64,000 bases of DNA from Litoditis marina (Eukaryota > Nematoda > Chromadorea > Rhabditida > Rhabditidae), in assembly GCA_964036275.1 (NCBI GenBank), contig OZ038440.1, positions 8,097,690 through 8,161,689 on the forward strand. Reading direction: 5' to 3'. The notes beneath the pieces are model-generated. The model was given only the letters and a program-made list of their open reading frames with translations, was not told the DNA's origin and searched no databases. Positions within the stretch are counted from its first letter, which is position 1. Each line of letters opens with the position of its first letter. Below are positions 35,135 to 48,600 of the stretch, piece by piece. A program made the position numbers and the translations under genes.

Positions 35135-35928
35135 TAACATACTACGGGCGGCTGCGGGCGTCTGCGGCTGCGTGCGTCTGCGGCTGAGTGGTGGTTTTGA
35201 CGCGCCGCCCCGCAGACGCACGCAGACGCCCGCAAACGCACTCTGATTGAAGTATGTACGCGCGTTTGCGTCTGGCTGCGGCTGACTGCGGCGCTGCTAT
35301 CTTCAGAGTGATTTTGGAGAACTCAGACTGATAATTGATAGTAATAAGTGTTTCAATATGCTCTCTGAGAAACCCGTTCAGTTGTGGTTATCGAGCTCCC
35401 TTCTCTTTCAAAGATCAGAATAGTGAATGCTCTTCGGGATGTTTTTTCGCTTTTCCTCCCACATTTCATTCTTCTTGCTTTTAAAAGCCTTTTCGATTCG
35501 AAAAGAGATGAAACGTTCAAGTCATAAGAAAAAAATATGGAAAAACTTAATGAAAACCATGTAAATGACAAAGGATTACTTTTATTAATTATTAGGAAAG
35601 AAACTGATATAAATTAAATGATGTTTTTTCAAGTGTTTTTGGGTTTAAGCACAATTGATTCTTACAGACGCAGAGAGCCGCCGCGGCCCTATTGAAGCAA
35701 TCCAATATTGCCGCTACCCCTGTTTGCGGCTGTTGGCGGCCCCGCGCGGGGCCGCCCACAGCCGCCCGCAGACGCCCGCAGCCGCTTTTGCCCGCAAAAG
35801 TATGAATGCCCGCCAAAACGCCGAGAGCCGCAGCCAGCCGCACATTCGATCAATAGTCTGAGGGCGCTATACTTATATCATATGCCGCCCGCAGACGCCC
35901 GCAGCCGCCCGTAGTATGTTTGGGCCTC
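35135..35928. mobile_element. ~790-bp GC-rich TIR element in intron 8 of receptor B
   Basis: The left end, GGGCCTAACATACTACGGGC then GGCTGCGGGCGTCTGCGG, is inverted at the right (GCCCGTAGTATGTTTGGGCC) over ~40 bp. Blocks of GCCGCCCGCAGACGC units lie near both ends. The interior is AT-rich with no transposase motif recognised. The target duplication is unclear. Confidence 0.65.
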
Positions 35929-36722
35929 TAGACAATTTTAGAATGAGGATGGTTCGATTATAGGTCCGGTTAGCGAACCGGGCGAAATAATAAGTATAAC
36001 TCGGAGGTATAGTTCATCAGTTGCTCAACAGCTAATGCAGATTGGTACGGCCCCAAAAATTCCAGCCGTGCGTCGGAATTTTGCACAACAGCAACTTATT
36101 GGCTAATGTTTTTAGGTGAAGCTGTGAAAGGTTTTAACGACGTGAAAAACAACTAAAAATGTCCGAAAGCTGTGAAAATGATGAGATAACAATCGAGGTG
36201 CACCTATTTCCAAGCGAGTTTGAACAATCGGGATGAAAATTTCGAGCAAATCGTACATACTTACAGCAATCTCCAACTCCACCATATCTCTTTCCTGCTG
36301 CTACTCGCTGGTGAATAGTATTGTGGTAATTGCACGAACTCCCTCCTATCGTCGCGCACTTCTGGGAATAAAAGAACCATCCACAGTCATTATGCTCAGA
36401 AGTTGGTACCATACCTGTTACTTCTACAAACAGAACTATTCTGAAAATAATATCTGTATCAATATAAGCTGTAGCTTACGCTGTGTAACAGTACAAGATC
36501 AACACTTATACAACTCTTTTACCAACTCTCACATAGTTTTAGGTCAAGAGAAATTGACTAGTTGCCACGGTAAATGGCGTGTCGGAAACATACGCCAGAG
36601 CTACTTTCCCAACTAACCGATTTCATTGAACGATAAAGTGACATTGATAAGTCTAATATACATTGATAAATGATTGTGTTTTTCTAGGCAGCTCCAACCA
36701 AGCCACCACACCACGCATCTGA

Positions 36723-38982
36723 CAAGAATCCGATTTCAAGGAAAAGTGTGCATGTATCTCGAGAAAATTTATTGTGTTTGCTATTGATTTCCAAAATCAG
36801 TGTTATAGTTTTTAAATGTATTTTTCTCTTTGAGTATTTGTTCCCCTCTTGCAAATGTGCCCAAAGTATCGTGATTTCAAGCCATGATTCGCACAGTGTA
36901 TCATACGCTTTCCACTTACTCATAATCGTCCAAACTCGAAAGCGTGTATTTTTTGAAAGTGGATCTTTTTATATTTTGCAATAACCCCAGTAGGAATACG
37001 TTATTGCTTATTTCTCTCTGCAATTTGTTTACTGCTCTAATTAGGCCAAACTTGGAAAATGTAATTGCAACCACCCATATTCAAGGCTATTGGTTTTGAG
37101 TTGTGTGTATAATAAAACTCCATTGGTTCCAGTAAAATTAAGTCTTCACCGCTCAAATACAATCTGAATGGAATGATGTAGTACAGTACTCTAACTACAA
37201 TAGTTGATGTTGTTATAGCAGAGATCGCCCACTCCTAATTAGTTCCGCAGTAATGTCAGACACCGCATGACTTGTCATACAAATCCACCATCACCTACAG
37301 TACACTACGAAACCTAGTTTCGAGTTAGTTGTGTGTTATGACCTTTTTTCCGGAAGTGCTATTCACTAAAACTCAATGGGTTTTATTGAACGCTGTTAAA
37401 GCTCGAGTTATAGACCTACTAATCAGTGCTGATATTTTGTGACACTGCATATTAGACATTGTTGGATATTGTTATGAATATTGGTTGTAGTTGCTTGCCG
37501 CTAGCTAGATGGGCACTTGCCAGTTACATGCAGTTCAACATGTGCCTACATCTAATGAATTTTTCAACATTTCAACAATTCAAGAACTTCCCGGAAGTTT
37601 TAAACGCTTGTTGTTGTCTATCGTAACACATTGTAGTATTTCACGCTGGATGAGGTAATGTCACCTCCTACGCTCTGGAAGTTAACCCAGACTGATCAGG
37701 TCGTCAGACTTCATGTACTTCACAACAAGTAGTGCGTACCAGAAGTTACGCTCATCTCGCGATATAAGTATTCTGCCTGACGCTGTTGAACGACGGGACT
37801 GAGAGCGCCCTACGGAAATTAGTATAACGATGTAATTTCTCCGAATTTTGCGTAATGTCTCGTCGTTCAGCGCTTCCATAAACTCATTTTTTTCCTTGCT
37901 CCTGGCTAACCAGAAACATGTTGAACTCCGTTTTCGTGCTCATCTTCTTCAACCATGTGCTTATAGGAGAAAGTCACGAACTATGCATGTTCCCTGGGCA
38001 TAGTACGATAGATCTCGAGTACTGGGTAGAATGACACAGAAGTTTATTATTTTTTGAGGGACAAGTCTTTTAAGAACTTCCTATTAGCGTCTTGGTCCGA
38101 TATTCGGAGTGCTCTATTTGTTTAGATGCAATGAGATAGGCAAGACGCCATACTTATCTGCCGCAGAAGAGATTTCATCAAAATCGAAAAAAAAACAAAC
38201 AAAAAAAATCGAATTATTTTTCTTGAGTAACCCACTAGTTTTCCATTAAACATTCCCGGAATTTTTTTCTCATAGAAATTTCGTCAAATACGCAGGAATA
38301 TTCTGAATTAAAATGGCTCTGTGCACCTCCAGCCTGGGTCTGAATGTCTATAACCGTCACGCAAAAAATTACATATTGAAAACTATGAGTCTCTTACAAC
38401 ATGTGATTATGAAAGCCTTCTATATTCATTTCTGCACGATGCTTACAATGTGTATTTGAAAACAGTTTTCACATCAGTTGTCTCATTGGAAAACAACAAT
38501 AAATTGAAAAATTCATTAAACGGACCACACAAGAACCATGCAAACATGTTGTCAGACTATACACCTAAATACTGTCACAGTTTTGGGACTGGACCCGGTA
38601 CAACATATACCACTCTAAGTTTCTGAAGTAAACCTCATGAACGTCAGACAAATACAATTTTCCCAAAGGTTAATAACTATTGGACTACAATCCAACCAGC
38701 CTCTGCTTTTTCTCATGTTATAGCCACGTTTTTCTCTGTCCGTGTCTGGATAATCAAATGACACCATCGGAGAAGTTCGAGCATAATTTTCTGCATTCAA
38801 TTTCTCAAGTGTCATCAACTCTCTGACTTCAACTTATTTCACACACAATATAATAAACGAAAAGACAATCCTCGCACAGCGCTTCGCGCTACGCGCGATG
38901 TTGTTCTATTCTTTCTTCAAACGTTCTGACTTAGAGTTGCAACCGTTTCTTCTCCTTGAGTTGTTGTTCTTTGGTCGTGGTT
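36723..38982. other. Intergenic between receptors B and C
   Basis: AATAAAA near 37108 may terminate gene B. The 37142-37210 segment repeats one downstream of gene A. The rest is AT-rich and no exon, RNA gene or clear TE was recognised. Confidence 0.4.
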
Positions 38983-41900
38983 ATGCCGTTCAACAACAGT
39001 TCCATTGCCACCTATGACGCCTCACCGTATCCCATACAAAACATATTCTATCAGGTGAGGGTAGTTGAGAGCTACGTGAATGTAGATTCCAAAACTATAA
39101 GGATTTCAAATCTTCGGAAATTTGAACCGAGCAACACTGAACGTTATATCAAATCTAAAGTGTGAATGAAATTTTAAAGTTTGAAAAGGAGATCAGTCTA
39201 CAAAAAATTCTCTGTGTACGTGAAATCACAAAATGTCTCCTAAAAAACGTTTGATCTGGTGAACAATGGAATATTTTCAGATTTGCGGCTACCTATCAAT
39301 TCCAGTCAATATAGTTACCATATACCTGTACCAGCAGCGCAGTGAGACAGAAATACGTGTCTACAAGCAGTATCTGACTATACTGCAGGTGGGTATTCCA
39401 GTAACTGTACACATGCCAGGACCAAAACCAAGCTCTCAGAAGACAATGATCTCATCCCTATATTGATGCTACGTAGTTACGTTCTCTTTTGTGAGTACCA
39501 GAATAATTGTAAGGCAGCTCAAAGAACTTGCAGATATGCACATATGTTATGGTCAACTTATAAGATTGAAGCTCATCCTCTAAGCATAATGTTGATGTGG
39601 ACTAGCTTGAGAGGACAGGAAAACTATCCTGGATACGTTCTTCTCGTACTTGTAGGCCGTGTTCTGAAAAGTCGATAATTACAGATCTTCTCTGGCACGT
39701 ATGGCGTTTTTACGTGTCTTCTGATGATGCCAACCACGATTCCGTTATTTGGAGGTTACTGTAGTGGACCAGTGAGCAAGTACCTTCACATCAGCTGCCA
39801 TATACAAAACGTGAGTTGAAATATTGATTCTGATCTGAATGGAGATGAGCTAGTGTTTCAAGTGAAGAGAACTAGAAATTGCGCACTTTTTGTGTCACGT
39901 TTGCAACTCAGGCACCGTAGCAAAGTCGTGAAATTGGTGAACTCACCCTGATTAAGGACCTGATGACAGTCTGGCCACATAGTCACCAACTTTCCGTGTT
40001 CAAGCATAGCGGGGTGACCCAAACCTGGGTCATGTAGTGTTCAGATACTACAGCTCGGAGCTGACCTTTTCAGGAGACTTTTCTACGGTGCCAGGTGTGA
40101 TACCCACGCTTCCTGGAAAATGGAACAAAATTGTTTTCCATCATGAATCAGTTACTATTTTCCAAAAGTGATTTCATGAAATACTCTAAAACGTGTGAAT
40201 CAATTTTTGAGGTTCTGATTGAGGTAGATTGTTGGTATACTGTTAGTCACATGCACAGTCACGTGAAACATGTTTAACACAGCAAAACTCAGAAACGTAC
40301 AATAACAAAGTGCACGATGTTTCATTAGAATGCTTAATCTATGCGACTATTCTATTTACTCCCGGTATAATCATTTTCTCATCACAGATCGTCTTGGCGG
40401 TTCTTCTGCACTCCACTCTCACTGCCGTTCTTTGTTGTGTTCTCTATCGTCACCAATCTGTACAAATGCCAACCTCGAAGTTCCGATTGTCGAAAAAAGG
40501 ATACTGGTAAGCAACTTGTCACCCAAGTCGTGGGTTCCAAATATCTTAAGTTGATGCAAGAACTATCTCGTTTCACTGTCCCGTTTGCTAAGCAGTTTGA
40601 CATCGGAGATCTCCCATCATGAGAATTTCACATACTTTTTTCTCTTTATAAAAGCTCAAGCTCTACGTAGAAACATTCAATGTTGTTGCCAAATGATCGA
40701 GACAACATATTTTCGGTGTGGTAACTGAATGAGGTTCACGGGAGATTGTTAGAGCACATCTTTCAACAACTTGCAGTGTGGTTGCAATGTGTTACGTGTT
40801 AACAGAATATCGCGTTTTCATATTTCCATGTTTCACACACTAAACAGCATTTGTACATTACTAAGTAACAATTGGGGAGATAACTCAGCAAGAAATTTTA
40901 GCAAAACTACGATCACTAGAGCAGTTCTATGACTTATTACATTGAGGCTATTTATGATTAGTACTAATTATCATACTGAATTCCAGGTTCACGGTGGTAC
41001 TACTGTATCTACGCGTGGTGTTAATGGACACTGTTTACTATTTCGCCGAAATGGACAAAGAAGTCGAGATCGAGTGGCTTAATGAGGTGAACGATTCAAG
41101 CTGCTGCATTCGTTGAGTCCTCTGACAAACTTAGCCTCCAAATCCAACTCCAACTTTAAGGGTACAACTCACCATGGGTGGCGAGAAATCAGTCACTCAC
41201 GATGAGTGAAAACTAACCAAACTAAAACTTTTCTCTTAAAACCACAGCATAAACTGTCACATACGCAACTTTGAGTGAACATGAGAAACGGTTCTTTGTG
41301 TTCCATCAGGATTCGCCTGAGCGGAAACACGGCAACGGGATGTTCTGCAAACGGCCTCAGATTCGAAAAGCGTCCGGTCTTTTGAATGCAATCCTGACCG
41401 TACTCCAGTGTAGCTGATTAGGCGGTTTTCACCATCAGAAGTGTATCATTTAGTTGTAACCGATTTCAAAACCGATTATGTTTCAGTTTCGCCCTGACCT
41501 CCTGGTCGTGTACGAGTACGACGCCGCTGCTTACAACACAGTTATCGACCCGATGGTTCAATACTTTCTTGCCAGTTTCTCTCTGTTCTTGGTCAGTTCC
41601 ATCAATTCGTTTGTGTAGAATTTACAGTAAAAACTTCATCATTCTGTTGATGAGTAATCACACGATGTGAAAAAAAACTGTTTGATTGAGCTGAAGAAAA
41701 CAATTTTTCGACAATTCTGATTTATTGATGATCATAGATGATCGGCCAAATGTTCTCGCAAGCGTTTAACCTATAAAATAAACATTTTGAGTTATTTTTT
41801 TTGTTGCTTTCTCTAAAACTTTAACGGAACTGCATCCTCACACTGACTAATTGGCTTAATCAATATGATGAGCAATTGTACTTTCACCCCACACAGGAGG

Positions 41901-43264
41901 GGGATGAAAGTACAAATTTCCCTGAAATTACCCTATTTTTCAGATTTTCGATTTCGTGGTTACGATTGTACTGACTATCCACTCATTCTACTCGATCAAC
42001 TCACTGATCAGAGCTGGTGCGTCTTCACAAAGAAAGAACAAACAATGGATGATCACGCTGTTCCTTCAGGTGCGTGAAGATAACAGTGACCATGTTTGGT
42101 GGTCATAATCTATTTTCAATACTACCGAAGTGGAACACTTTGTTTTGTAACATTGTTCTCACCAGTAGTTTTACGTCACGTATCGCTGTAGGAACTTCCT
42201 AGTTCGATCATTTTGAGGCGGAGATGGAGGCAACGATTGCGCTGAACAAAGCCCACAAATCGTTTCTATTTAATCTAACAGGATCATGAAGATTGAAGAT
42301 TAAGGTCGGTATGGATTGGGTACATTATCCGAAAACAAATGCTCGTTTTAGAGTCTCGTGCCGTTGTTTCTGATTTTCGCCCCGACCGTCGTACTCACCA
42401 TGAGCACGTCAAATGACGCAGCCATCGGACCAAAGGCAAAAGGTAGATAATTGTTTGTATTATAACCTTCCTCATTAGTGGTTTTTCTAATCAATTTGCG
42501 CCTAGTAGAGTAAGAAGGAATGTATTCAGTTGGATTGTGAAGGTTATTTTCTCGTTCCAAAAAACTGAGAAAGACCACAATGGGTTTGAAACAAGCCCGA
42601 CTCGAGTTGAACTGGGACACACTGGGGACACTGACGCATTTTGAAAGCGTGTACAGATGTCTTTTCTGGACTGTCTTAGAACCGCGTGTACAGGCATTTC
42701 AATAGTTCGAACAACTGAAGAAATTCTGGAAGAACAGTTCAGCTGCATTCCAATATTACAGATTTCAATGTTTTCGAGCAACCAAAATATATTTACAGCA
42801 ATCTCCAACTTTACGATCTGTCTTTCTTGCTGTTACTCGCTGGTGAATAGCATTGTTGTAATTGCACGAACTCCATCGTACCGTCGTGCTCTTCTGGGAA
42901 TAAAAGAGTCGTCTACGGTCGTGTTTATGCGAGGTTCGTGATACTACTCATTATGATCTATACACTTAGAGGGGGTTGAAAGGAAAACGATTTCAGGTGT
43001 CCTGACCCATCGTCGGGGTACCCAATTGAAGGACTGTGGCAGAGAAAGAGACAAGCGCACCTTCATGCCAAAGCGTGACTGCATAGACAAAGATCAGTTC
43101 GTCTCAAGCTAGCGCTCGATATGGGGATTCAATTCTGCCCCCCCCCCCCTTTAAGCCACCACCGTTTATTCAATTTTGGAACTTTCAATTTCTGCCGTCG
43201 AAGAACAGTACTAAATAATCAATTTTCAGGCAGCTCCAATCAAGCCACGATACTACGTTCCTGA
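38983..43264 (+). CDS. Str-superfamily chemoreceptor (Sri/Srh-like), gene C
   Basis: The model has ten exons and 338 aa: 38983-39054, 39281-39388, 39685-39810, 40388-40506, 40987-41086, 41487-41591, 41944-42069, 42352-42442, 42799-42933, 43230-43264. All acceptors are AG, including intron 2 (AATTACAG), which makes this the canonical reference for A, B and D. Key segments are the N-terminal NNSS, GYLSIPVNIVTIYLY, MPTTIPLFGGYCSGP, CCVLYRHQSVQMP, RPDLLVVYEYDAAAYN, KNKQWMITLF, APTVVLTMS and CYSLVNSIVVIARTPSYRRALLG. Every exon has the family length and frame, so it should be functional. AATAAA is at 43435. A chemosensory role is inferred from the family. Confidence 0.87.
40235..40353. mobile_element. 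MITE family M2, copy 3 (inverted)
   Basis: GTATACTGTTAGTCAC...AGTCACGTGAAACATG at the left and a decayed partner (ATCTATGCGACTATT) at the right. It lies in intron 3 of receptor C, ~35 bases before exon 4. Confidence 0.5.
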
Positions 43265-45661
43265 ACAAACCTTGTTTTCAAGAAAATGTTTGAAAACATC
43301 TTGAAAGTTTGTGTATTGTTTGTCTACAACATGTAATTCATCGTGATGAAGCTGAGCATTGTTGTTCGTTGAAATCATTTGATTGCATTTGATTTGATGT
43401 AAAGTGAAAAACGGATTGGCTGTAGACAAATTTGAATAAAAACTCAAAACCTAAAACACTGCAAACTATCGTGTTGTTCCGAAAGCAGAAATATCCGTTT
43501 AAATAATGCATTACATATTTTACATATTTATTCATTCACGTCACTTCGTTACGAGGCGGTGATCATCATACATATCACGGATCTTTGTAGCAGCAGTTTC
43601 TTGTAAGGTCTTGCATTGCATTCTCTCAAATCTCTCTAGAACCTACATTTCTCGTAATCAACACGTATCGATAACGCTTGTTTCCTGCAAACTATTGTTC
43701 GTACAGGAAATACATCAATTAGTTCGGTTCCATCATGTGCGATGAGTCGTAAATTCGTAATAAAAAATGGGATTACATACAACCTTCTGACACTAATACT
43801 TTTCTGAGTATAGCAGTTGTTAGTTATTCTCATTCAGTTATTTTGATTGAAAACTGATACTTTTATTTGTATTGTGATCTTTGATCACAATAACGCTCGT
43901 GTTCTGGTAAGTGGAACAGAGTACAGAAAATTTTGAGGTTGTTTTTGAGTTTGTTCGCCTTATAGTACGAACGGAATACAAGTTGCCAACTGTTCTACGA
44001 TATTCAAACTGTTTACAGTTGAGTTTTCATAAATACAAGTTTTCGTATTCTACGAAACAGTCTATATGATTCGCACTCTCTGAGTCAAGCCTATCTCCAA
44101 AACGATGTGTCGCACTATAACGCTGTGTTTGTAGTTTTATCTGTTTGATTAGGGTAGAAATTCGTGAATTATGGCGGGTATCAAGATCAAATTACAACAA
44201 ATACAACGAATTACAATGAATAATCAAATTATAACAAATATATGAACTCCTTTCAAAAAGTAATTTCCAAGAATACACTAATGTTTGTCAATCAACCTGC
44301 AGAACTGCTCGTTGAGGCTGAATAGTTTAGGTGCACCGATGTGGAATAAAAATTTAATGGAAATACTAGGTAATTCTGGGAAAAGTTATTTATATTTCTG
44401 AAATTCTAAGCTTGAGTGTGACCAAGCGAAGTACCATCAAACACTAAAATATTGACCAACCAAAAAACATCAAAGGTACCTAATGCATTATAAAAATATA
44501 TACCCATTTTCTTACTCACACGTTCATTTATTTTAAGAACGAATCGACATGATGACCATTTTTTCCCTCACTTGGTGGTGAATAGCACTATAACTGTAAC
44601 GAACGTCATTCATCACAGGTTAAAAGTCATATTTACGTAGCCGAAAGCGCCCTTCAGCCTACTAGGGGCGCATTTTTCGTCCCAAAAACTGAATGTAGTA
44701 TGTTTTTCTTGCCCAACTTTGCGAATATACCGACGAAATGAGAGAAAATGTGGAGTAGTGCATTATAGTTTCATGCCAAATTAGAAACAATGAGAAACGC
44801 GTGGTTGAAATCAAAATTCGTGGCCTTTTCAAGGCTTTTCGAGCCCGCGTTCGCTTGATCACCCGAAATCCCCTTTTAGGGTTCTTCTGAGCTATATCTT
44901 CAGCTATACTTTTCATCAGGACCTGTGTCTATCACATTCATCGTTGCGGTTTGAAATCAGCGGTGATGGTTTCATTAGAATGTAAGTACGTCAGAAATCA
45001 GAATTGAAACAGAGTATACGTTGGCCAGAGCTTGCGTTGGCTAAAAGTAAAAGTTCATTAGAACCCAAACACAACTGGCCCATGTTCTATGATATTAAGC
45101 CCTGTTGAAAGTCTGATTTGTCACCGCTACAAGATAAGTGATCACACCTTACTACAAACGATGAATGTATCTGCTTTCTGAGAAAAGAAATCAGTTTAGC
45201 TATTGCAAATGTTCTTTGACACTGGAACAAACTGAGGTTTTCCGGCGTTTTTTTTTGCGCGAAAAATCCACTAAATTTACTTTTTTTTCTTATTTCAGTC
45301 CAAGATCTCCAAATGACTGGCTTCTCTACCCTTTTGTCCAGGCTAAATCTCGTTCCTCATTTCATTATAATATTATGATGTGCATTATTTCCTAACTTGT
45401 GTGCAAATTAGGTAAATCATTCGGTGCCCAGCTCACTCATGCCTCATTAGTTGGTTTGTGATTTTCAAAAATTTCGCTCCATTCCAATCTAAACGAACCT
45501 ATGACTGACTTTTCATGTATGTTAGTTAGTTTTCCAGATACTATAATGTTCACATTTCAGATTCTGCGATTTTTAATAATCATAGTTCTGTTAGAAAAGT
45601 GGTTGTGTAATAGTCCAAATATAAAGTTTTTTGATTAGACACTCGTTTTCAGCTTACGGCG
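43265..45661. other. Intergenic between receptors C and D
   Basis: It holds the gene C polyadenylation signal and, at ~43510-43610, an inverted 3' end of the SINE-like element (ACATATTTATT...CGAGGCGGTGATC). The remaining ~2 kb shows no convincing exon or RNA gene. TTTTCAG at ~45646-45653 just before the ATG of gene D may be its trans-splice acceptor. Confidence 0.45.
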
Positions 45662-48600
45662 ATGCAGGTCAACAATACCTTTCTGTCCCCTTATGATGCT
45701 ACGCCGTATCCCCTGCAGATGCTATTTTATCAAGTGAGGAAACCCTCATCTTCAGCACAGTCACAAGGACTGTGCTGAAGTTTGTACTGTAAACTGACGT
45801 ATATTGCGCGAATTTGGAAAATTTCAGGCTCTCTTCTAAGTGTGTGTGTGTCACGAAGTGGTTTCTCAGGCTACCTGCCACGCTATTCACGTAAATTTGC
45901 CAGACTTTTGCCCTAACTTGCAAAATTTTGCAGTATTCAGTATGTACTTCTACGAACGTCATTGGTAAGAAATGATATTGTACATGAGGTCATGAGTTAC
46001 AAGATCTATGAGTAGTTATATGAACTATGAGTACAAACATTAGGACTGTTAAGAATCAGAATTTGAATCACAGGATCAGCTCATTCAGTTGCAGGTCTGC
46101 GGTTACCTATCGATTCCAGTGAATCTAGTTACCGTATACTTGTATCAAAGGCGCAGTGGAATAGAAATACGTGTCTACAAGCAATATCTAACTGTACTGC
46201 AGGTAGGGGTTTCAGACAAGGGTAGCGTTGTTATCATTCATTTTCAAACTCAAAATCAATGTAGTTCTACTCAGGAAACGTTGGGTTTTTGATATAGCGG
46301 CTGCGGGCTATACTGAGACAGTGCCTAATTGGCTGGTAGTGGCACATTCGTTGGATAATGTACTACTGAACTCACACCAAACTCAAACAAATCACTAGAA
46401 TACCCAGACCTATATGTACTTCTTTTCAACCTTGAATGCAATGTTTCTTCCCTGCGTTCGTAGTTGGTTTTGAAAGATGAGAGCAAACACACCTTAGAGC
46501 TTCTAATAAGCAGACCTGACCCCACTAACACAGGTATAATTTAGTTGAGCAGCAACATCTTCATTGAATGTGGCCTACATAATTCATTATTTTCGGTCTT
46601 CTCTGGCACATATTGTGTGGTCACGTGTCTACTTATGATGCCTACCACAATTCCGTTGTTTGGAGCACACTGTAGTGGACCAATTACCAAGTATCTACAC
46701 ATCCGATGTCATCTACAGAACGTAAGTTCCGGTGGATCCAAAATCTCAAGAGTAAAAACTGGATCAATCGACATCCCGAAAACGTAACCATGAAGTGTGA
46801 GATGGGCAGAAACATTATACTTTATTCGGTTTCACTTCTTCAATAAGTTCGAAAATAACGAATTTTGAGGATAGCTCCGAAACTGCTAGATCGAAACTCA
46901 GTATAACTTTCGTTTGGTTACAATTTGAAAAATGTGCCTCGAGGGCACAAAAACCACTGTAACGAATGTTACAACTTGATTTATTTCAGATTTTCATGAC
47001 ATCTCTGATTCATTTGACGTTAACTACCGTTCTCTGCTGTGTGCTGTACCGGCACCAAACTGTCCAAATGATAACATCAAAGTTTAAGCTGTCAAACAAA
47101 GTCTATTGGTGAGCAGTTCAATGTAATACGTTTTTCAGCCGATTTACCTGCAACCAAATTGAGTGCTCACTTGCAAACGAATAACAATTCTTTCCTTTCA
47201 AGCTCGTTTATCTGCAACTTTCCATGTTTTGCAGGTTACACAAGACTTTGAATCTAAGGGATAAAAACATATATTTGACCCAAACTTCCACCTGGACAGA
47301 GAACATTCGAGCCATTTGATTTTCTAACGCTTTAAAGAAGAACGATTATGTGGACCAAACGGTCATTTAAACTGCAATTGAAACATGTATTGCAGTTTAA
47401 ACGACCGAAGCGTTGCGATTGGACCACATAATCGTCCTTCTTCAAGCAGGTAGCTAGATGTTTACGACGTTTCAGGGTTACCATATTAGTTCTCTATCTC
47501 CGGGTGGTTCTCATGGACACTGCCTACTATCTGAGCGAAATAGACAAAGCCACCGAAGTAGAATATCTAACACAGGTGAGTATCAAGTAAATTTGTTCCA
47601 ACAAAACCGTACATACTTGGTAATGGTAATGAAGAAATTGAAAGAAGATTATTCTATAGAGGAGTATAACAATGAACAGAAAATTCGATGCAATAACGTG
47701 TTATTACACAATTCGGACATAAAACCGATATTCTAACTTTGAATTAAAAATATAGTAAGACAACTTAAATGACTTTTTAGCATCGGCCAGATCTGCTGGT
47801 CATGTATGACTATGACGCGGCTGCATACAACAGAGAAATCGCTCCAGCTATTAATGTCTATCTAGCAAGTTATGCTTTATTTATGGTTAGTTTCAAAGGT
47901 TATCGCGCGCAGAGCGAAGCGCTTCGTGTGAGTTGTGTTTGGTTTGGCCATTGCGCACTCATTTTTGGTTTTCAAACCACAAAAGTCTTTAAATTGAACC
48001 TTTTTTCAAAATTTAGAGAGCTAGAAATCTATTAAGTACGCGTTGTGTGAAAAAATTAGGAAAATCGGTCTAGTTTGAAAAAAGTTGTGTTCTCGTGTCG
48101 TTATGAAATTTTCTGTTGTCCCTCGTCTCGCGTCCCATGTCCGCCATAGGATTGGAAAAACTACTTCACCGAATTGGCTGAAAATTGGCACACATATGTA
48201 AAACCCAAAGTTAGCTCGACGCCGAGAGTTTGCGGTTGTTACGATGTGTCTGGCGCTCGGCGCGGGCGCCAGATGGCGCCATAAGTTGGTTTCAAATTAT
48301 GCATAGAGGTCCTAAAGGTAAATTTCAACTATTAGCCGGAATATGGTGCCTTGGCTAACATTTGGCGCCGAACGCTGGCGCCCACTGGCGCCAAATAAGA
48401 ACAACGCCAGCTACGTAGGGTAACGATCGGAATCGTTCACAGAGGTCAGCAGTATGAATGTAGTTGACAAATACGACTCAGGTACCCACAGTTTTTCGAT
48501 GGTTGGCGCCAAAAAGCATTTTTATCCGCCAATTGGCGCCAAGATTGAAAATAAGGTTTCCGAATCAAAAAACCGTCGGAAGTTGTGCTAATTGATCAAA

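Larger units (their letters stand above)
31754..36722 (+). pseudogene. Chemoreceptor gene B, probable pseudogene (frameshift in exon 8)
   Basis: The ten exons are homologous to gene A: 31754-31831, 31914-32021, 32500-32625, 33031-33149, 33457-33556, 33937-34041, 34511-34636, 34926-35021, 36267-36401, 36688-36722. Exon 8 is 96 nt where A, C, D and E have 91. A CATGA is duplicated in tandem (CATGACATGA at ~34973-34982), which shifts frame and gives an immediate TGA in the TM6 region. All other exons have family lengths and open frames, so the lesion is recent. Intron 2 ends in TTTTCG instead of AG. Two mobile elements sit in its introns: an M1 MITE ending ~17 bases before the exon 6 acceptor, and a ~790-bp GC-rich TIR element in intron 8. 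A truncated receptor lacking TM7 could still be made. Confidence 0.8.

Noticed and set aside
44662..44916. Basic 84-codon minus frame (RVIKRTRARKALKRPR)
   Set aside because: No splice signals, start context or paralogue; length is within chance.
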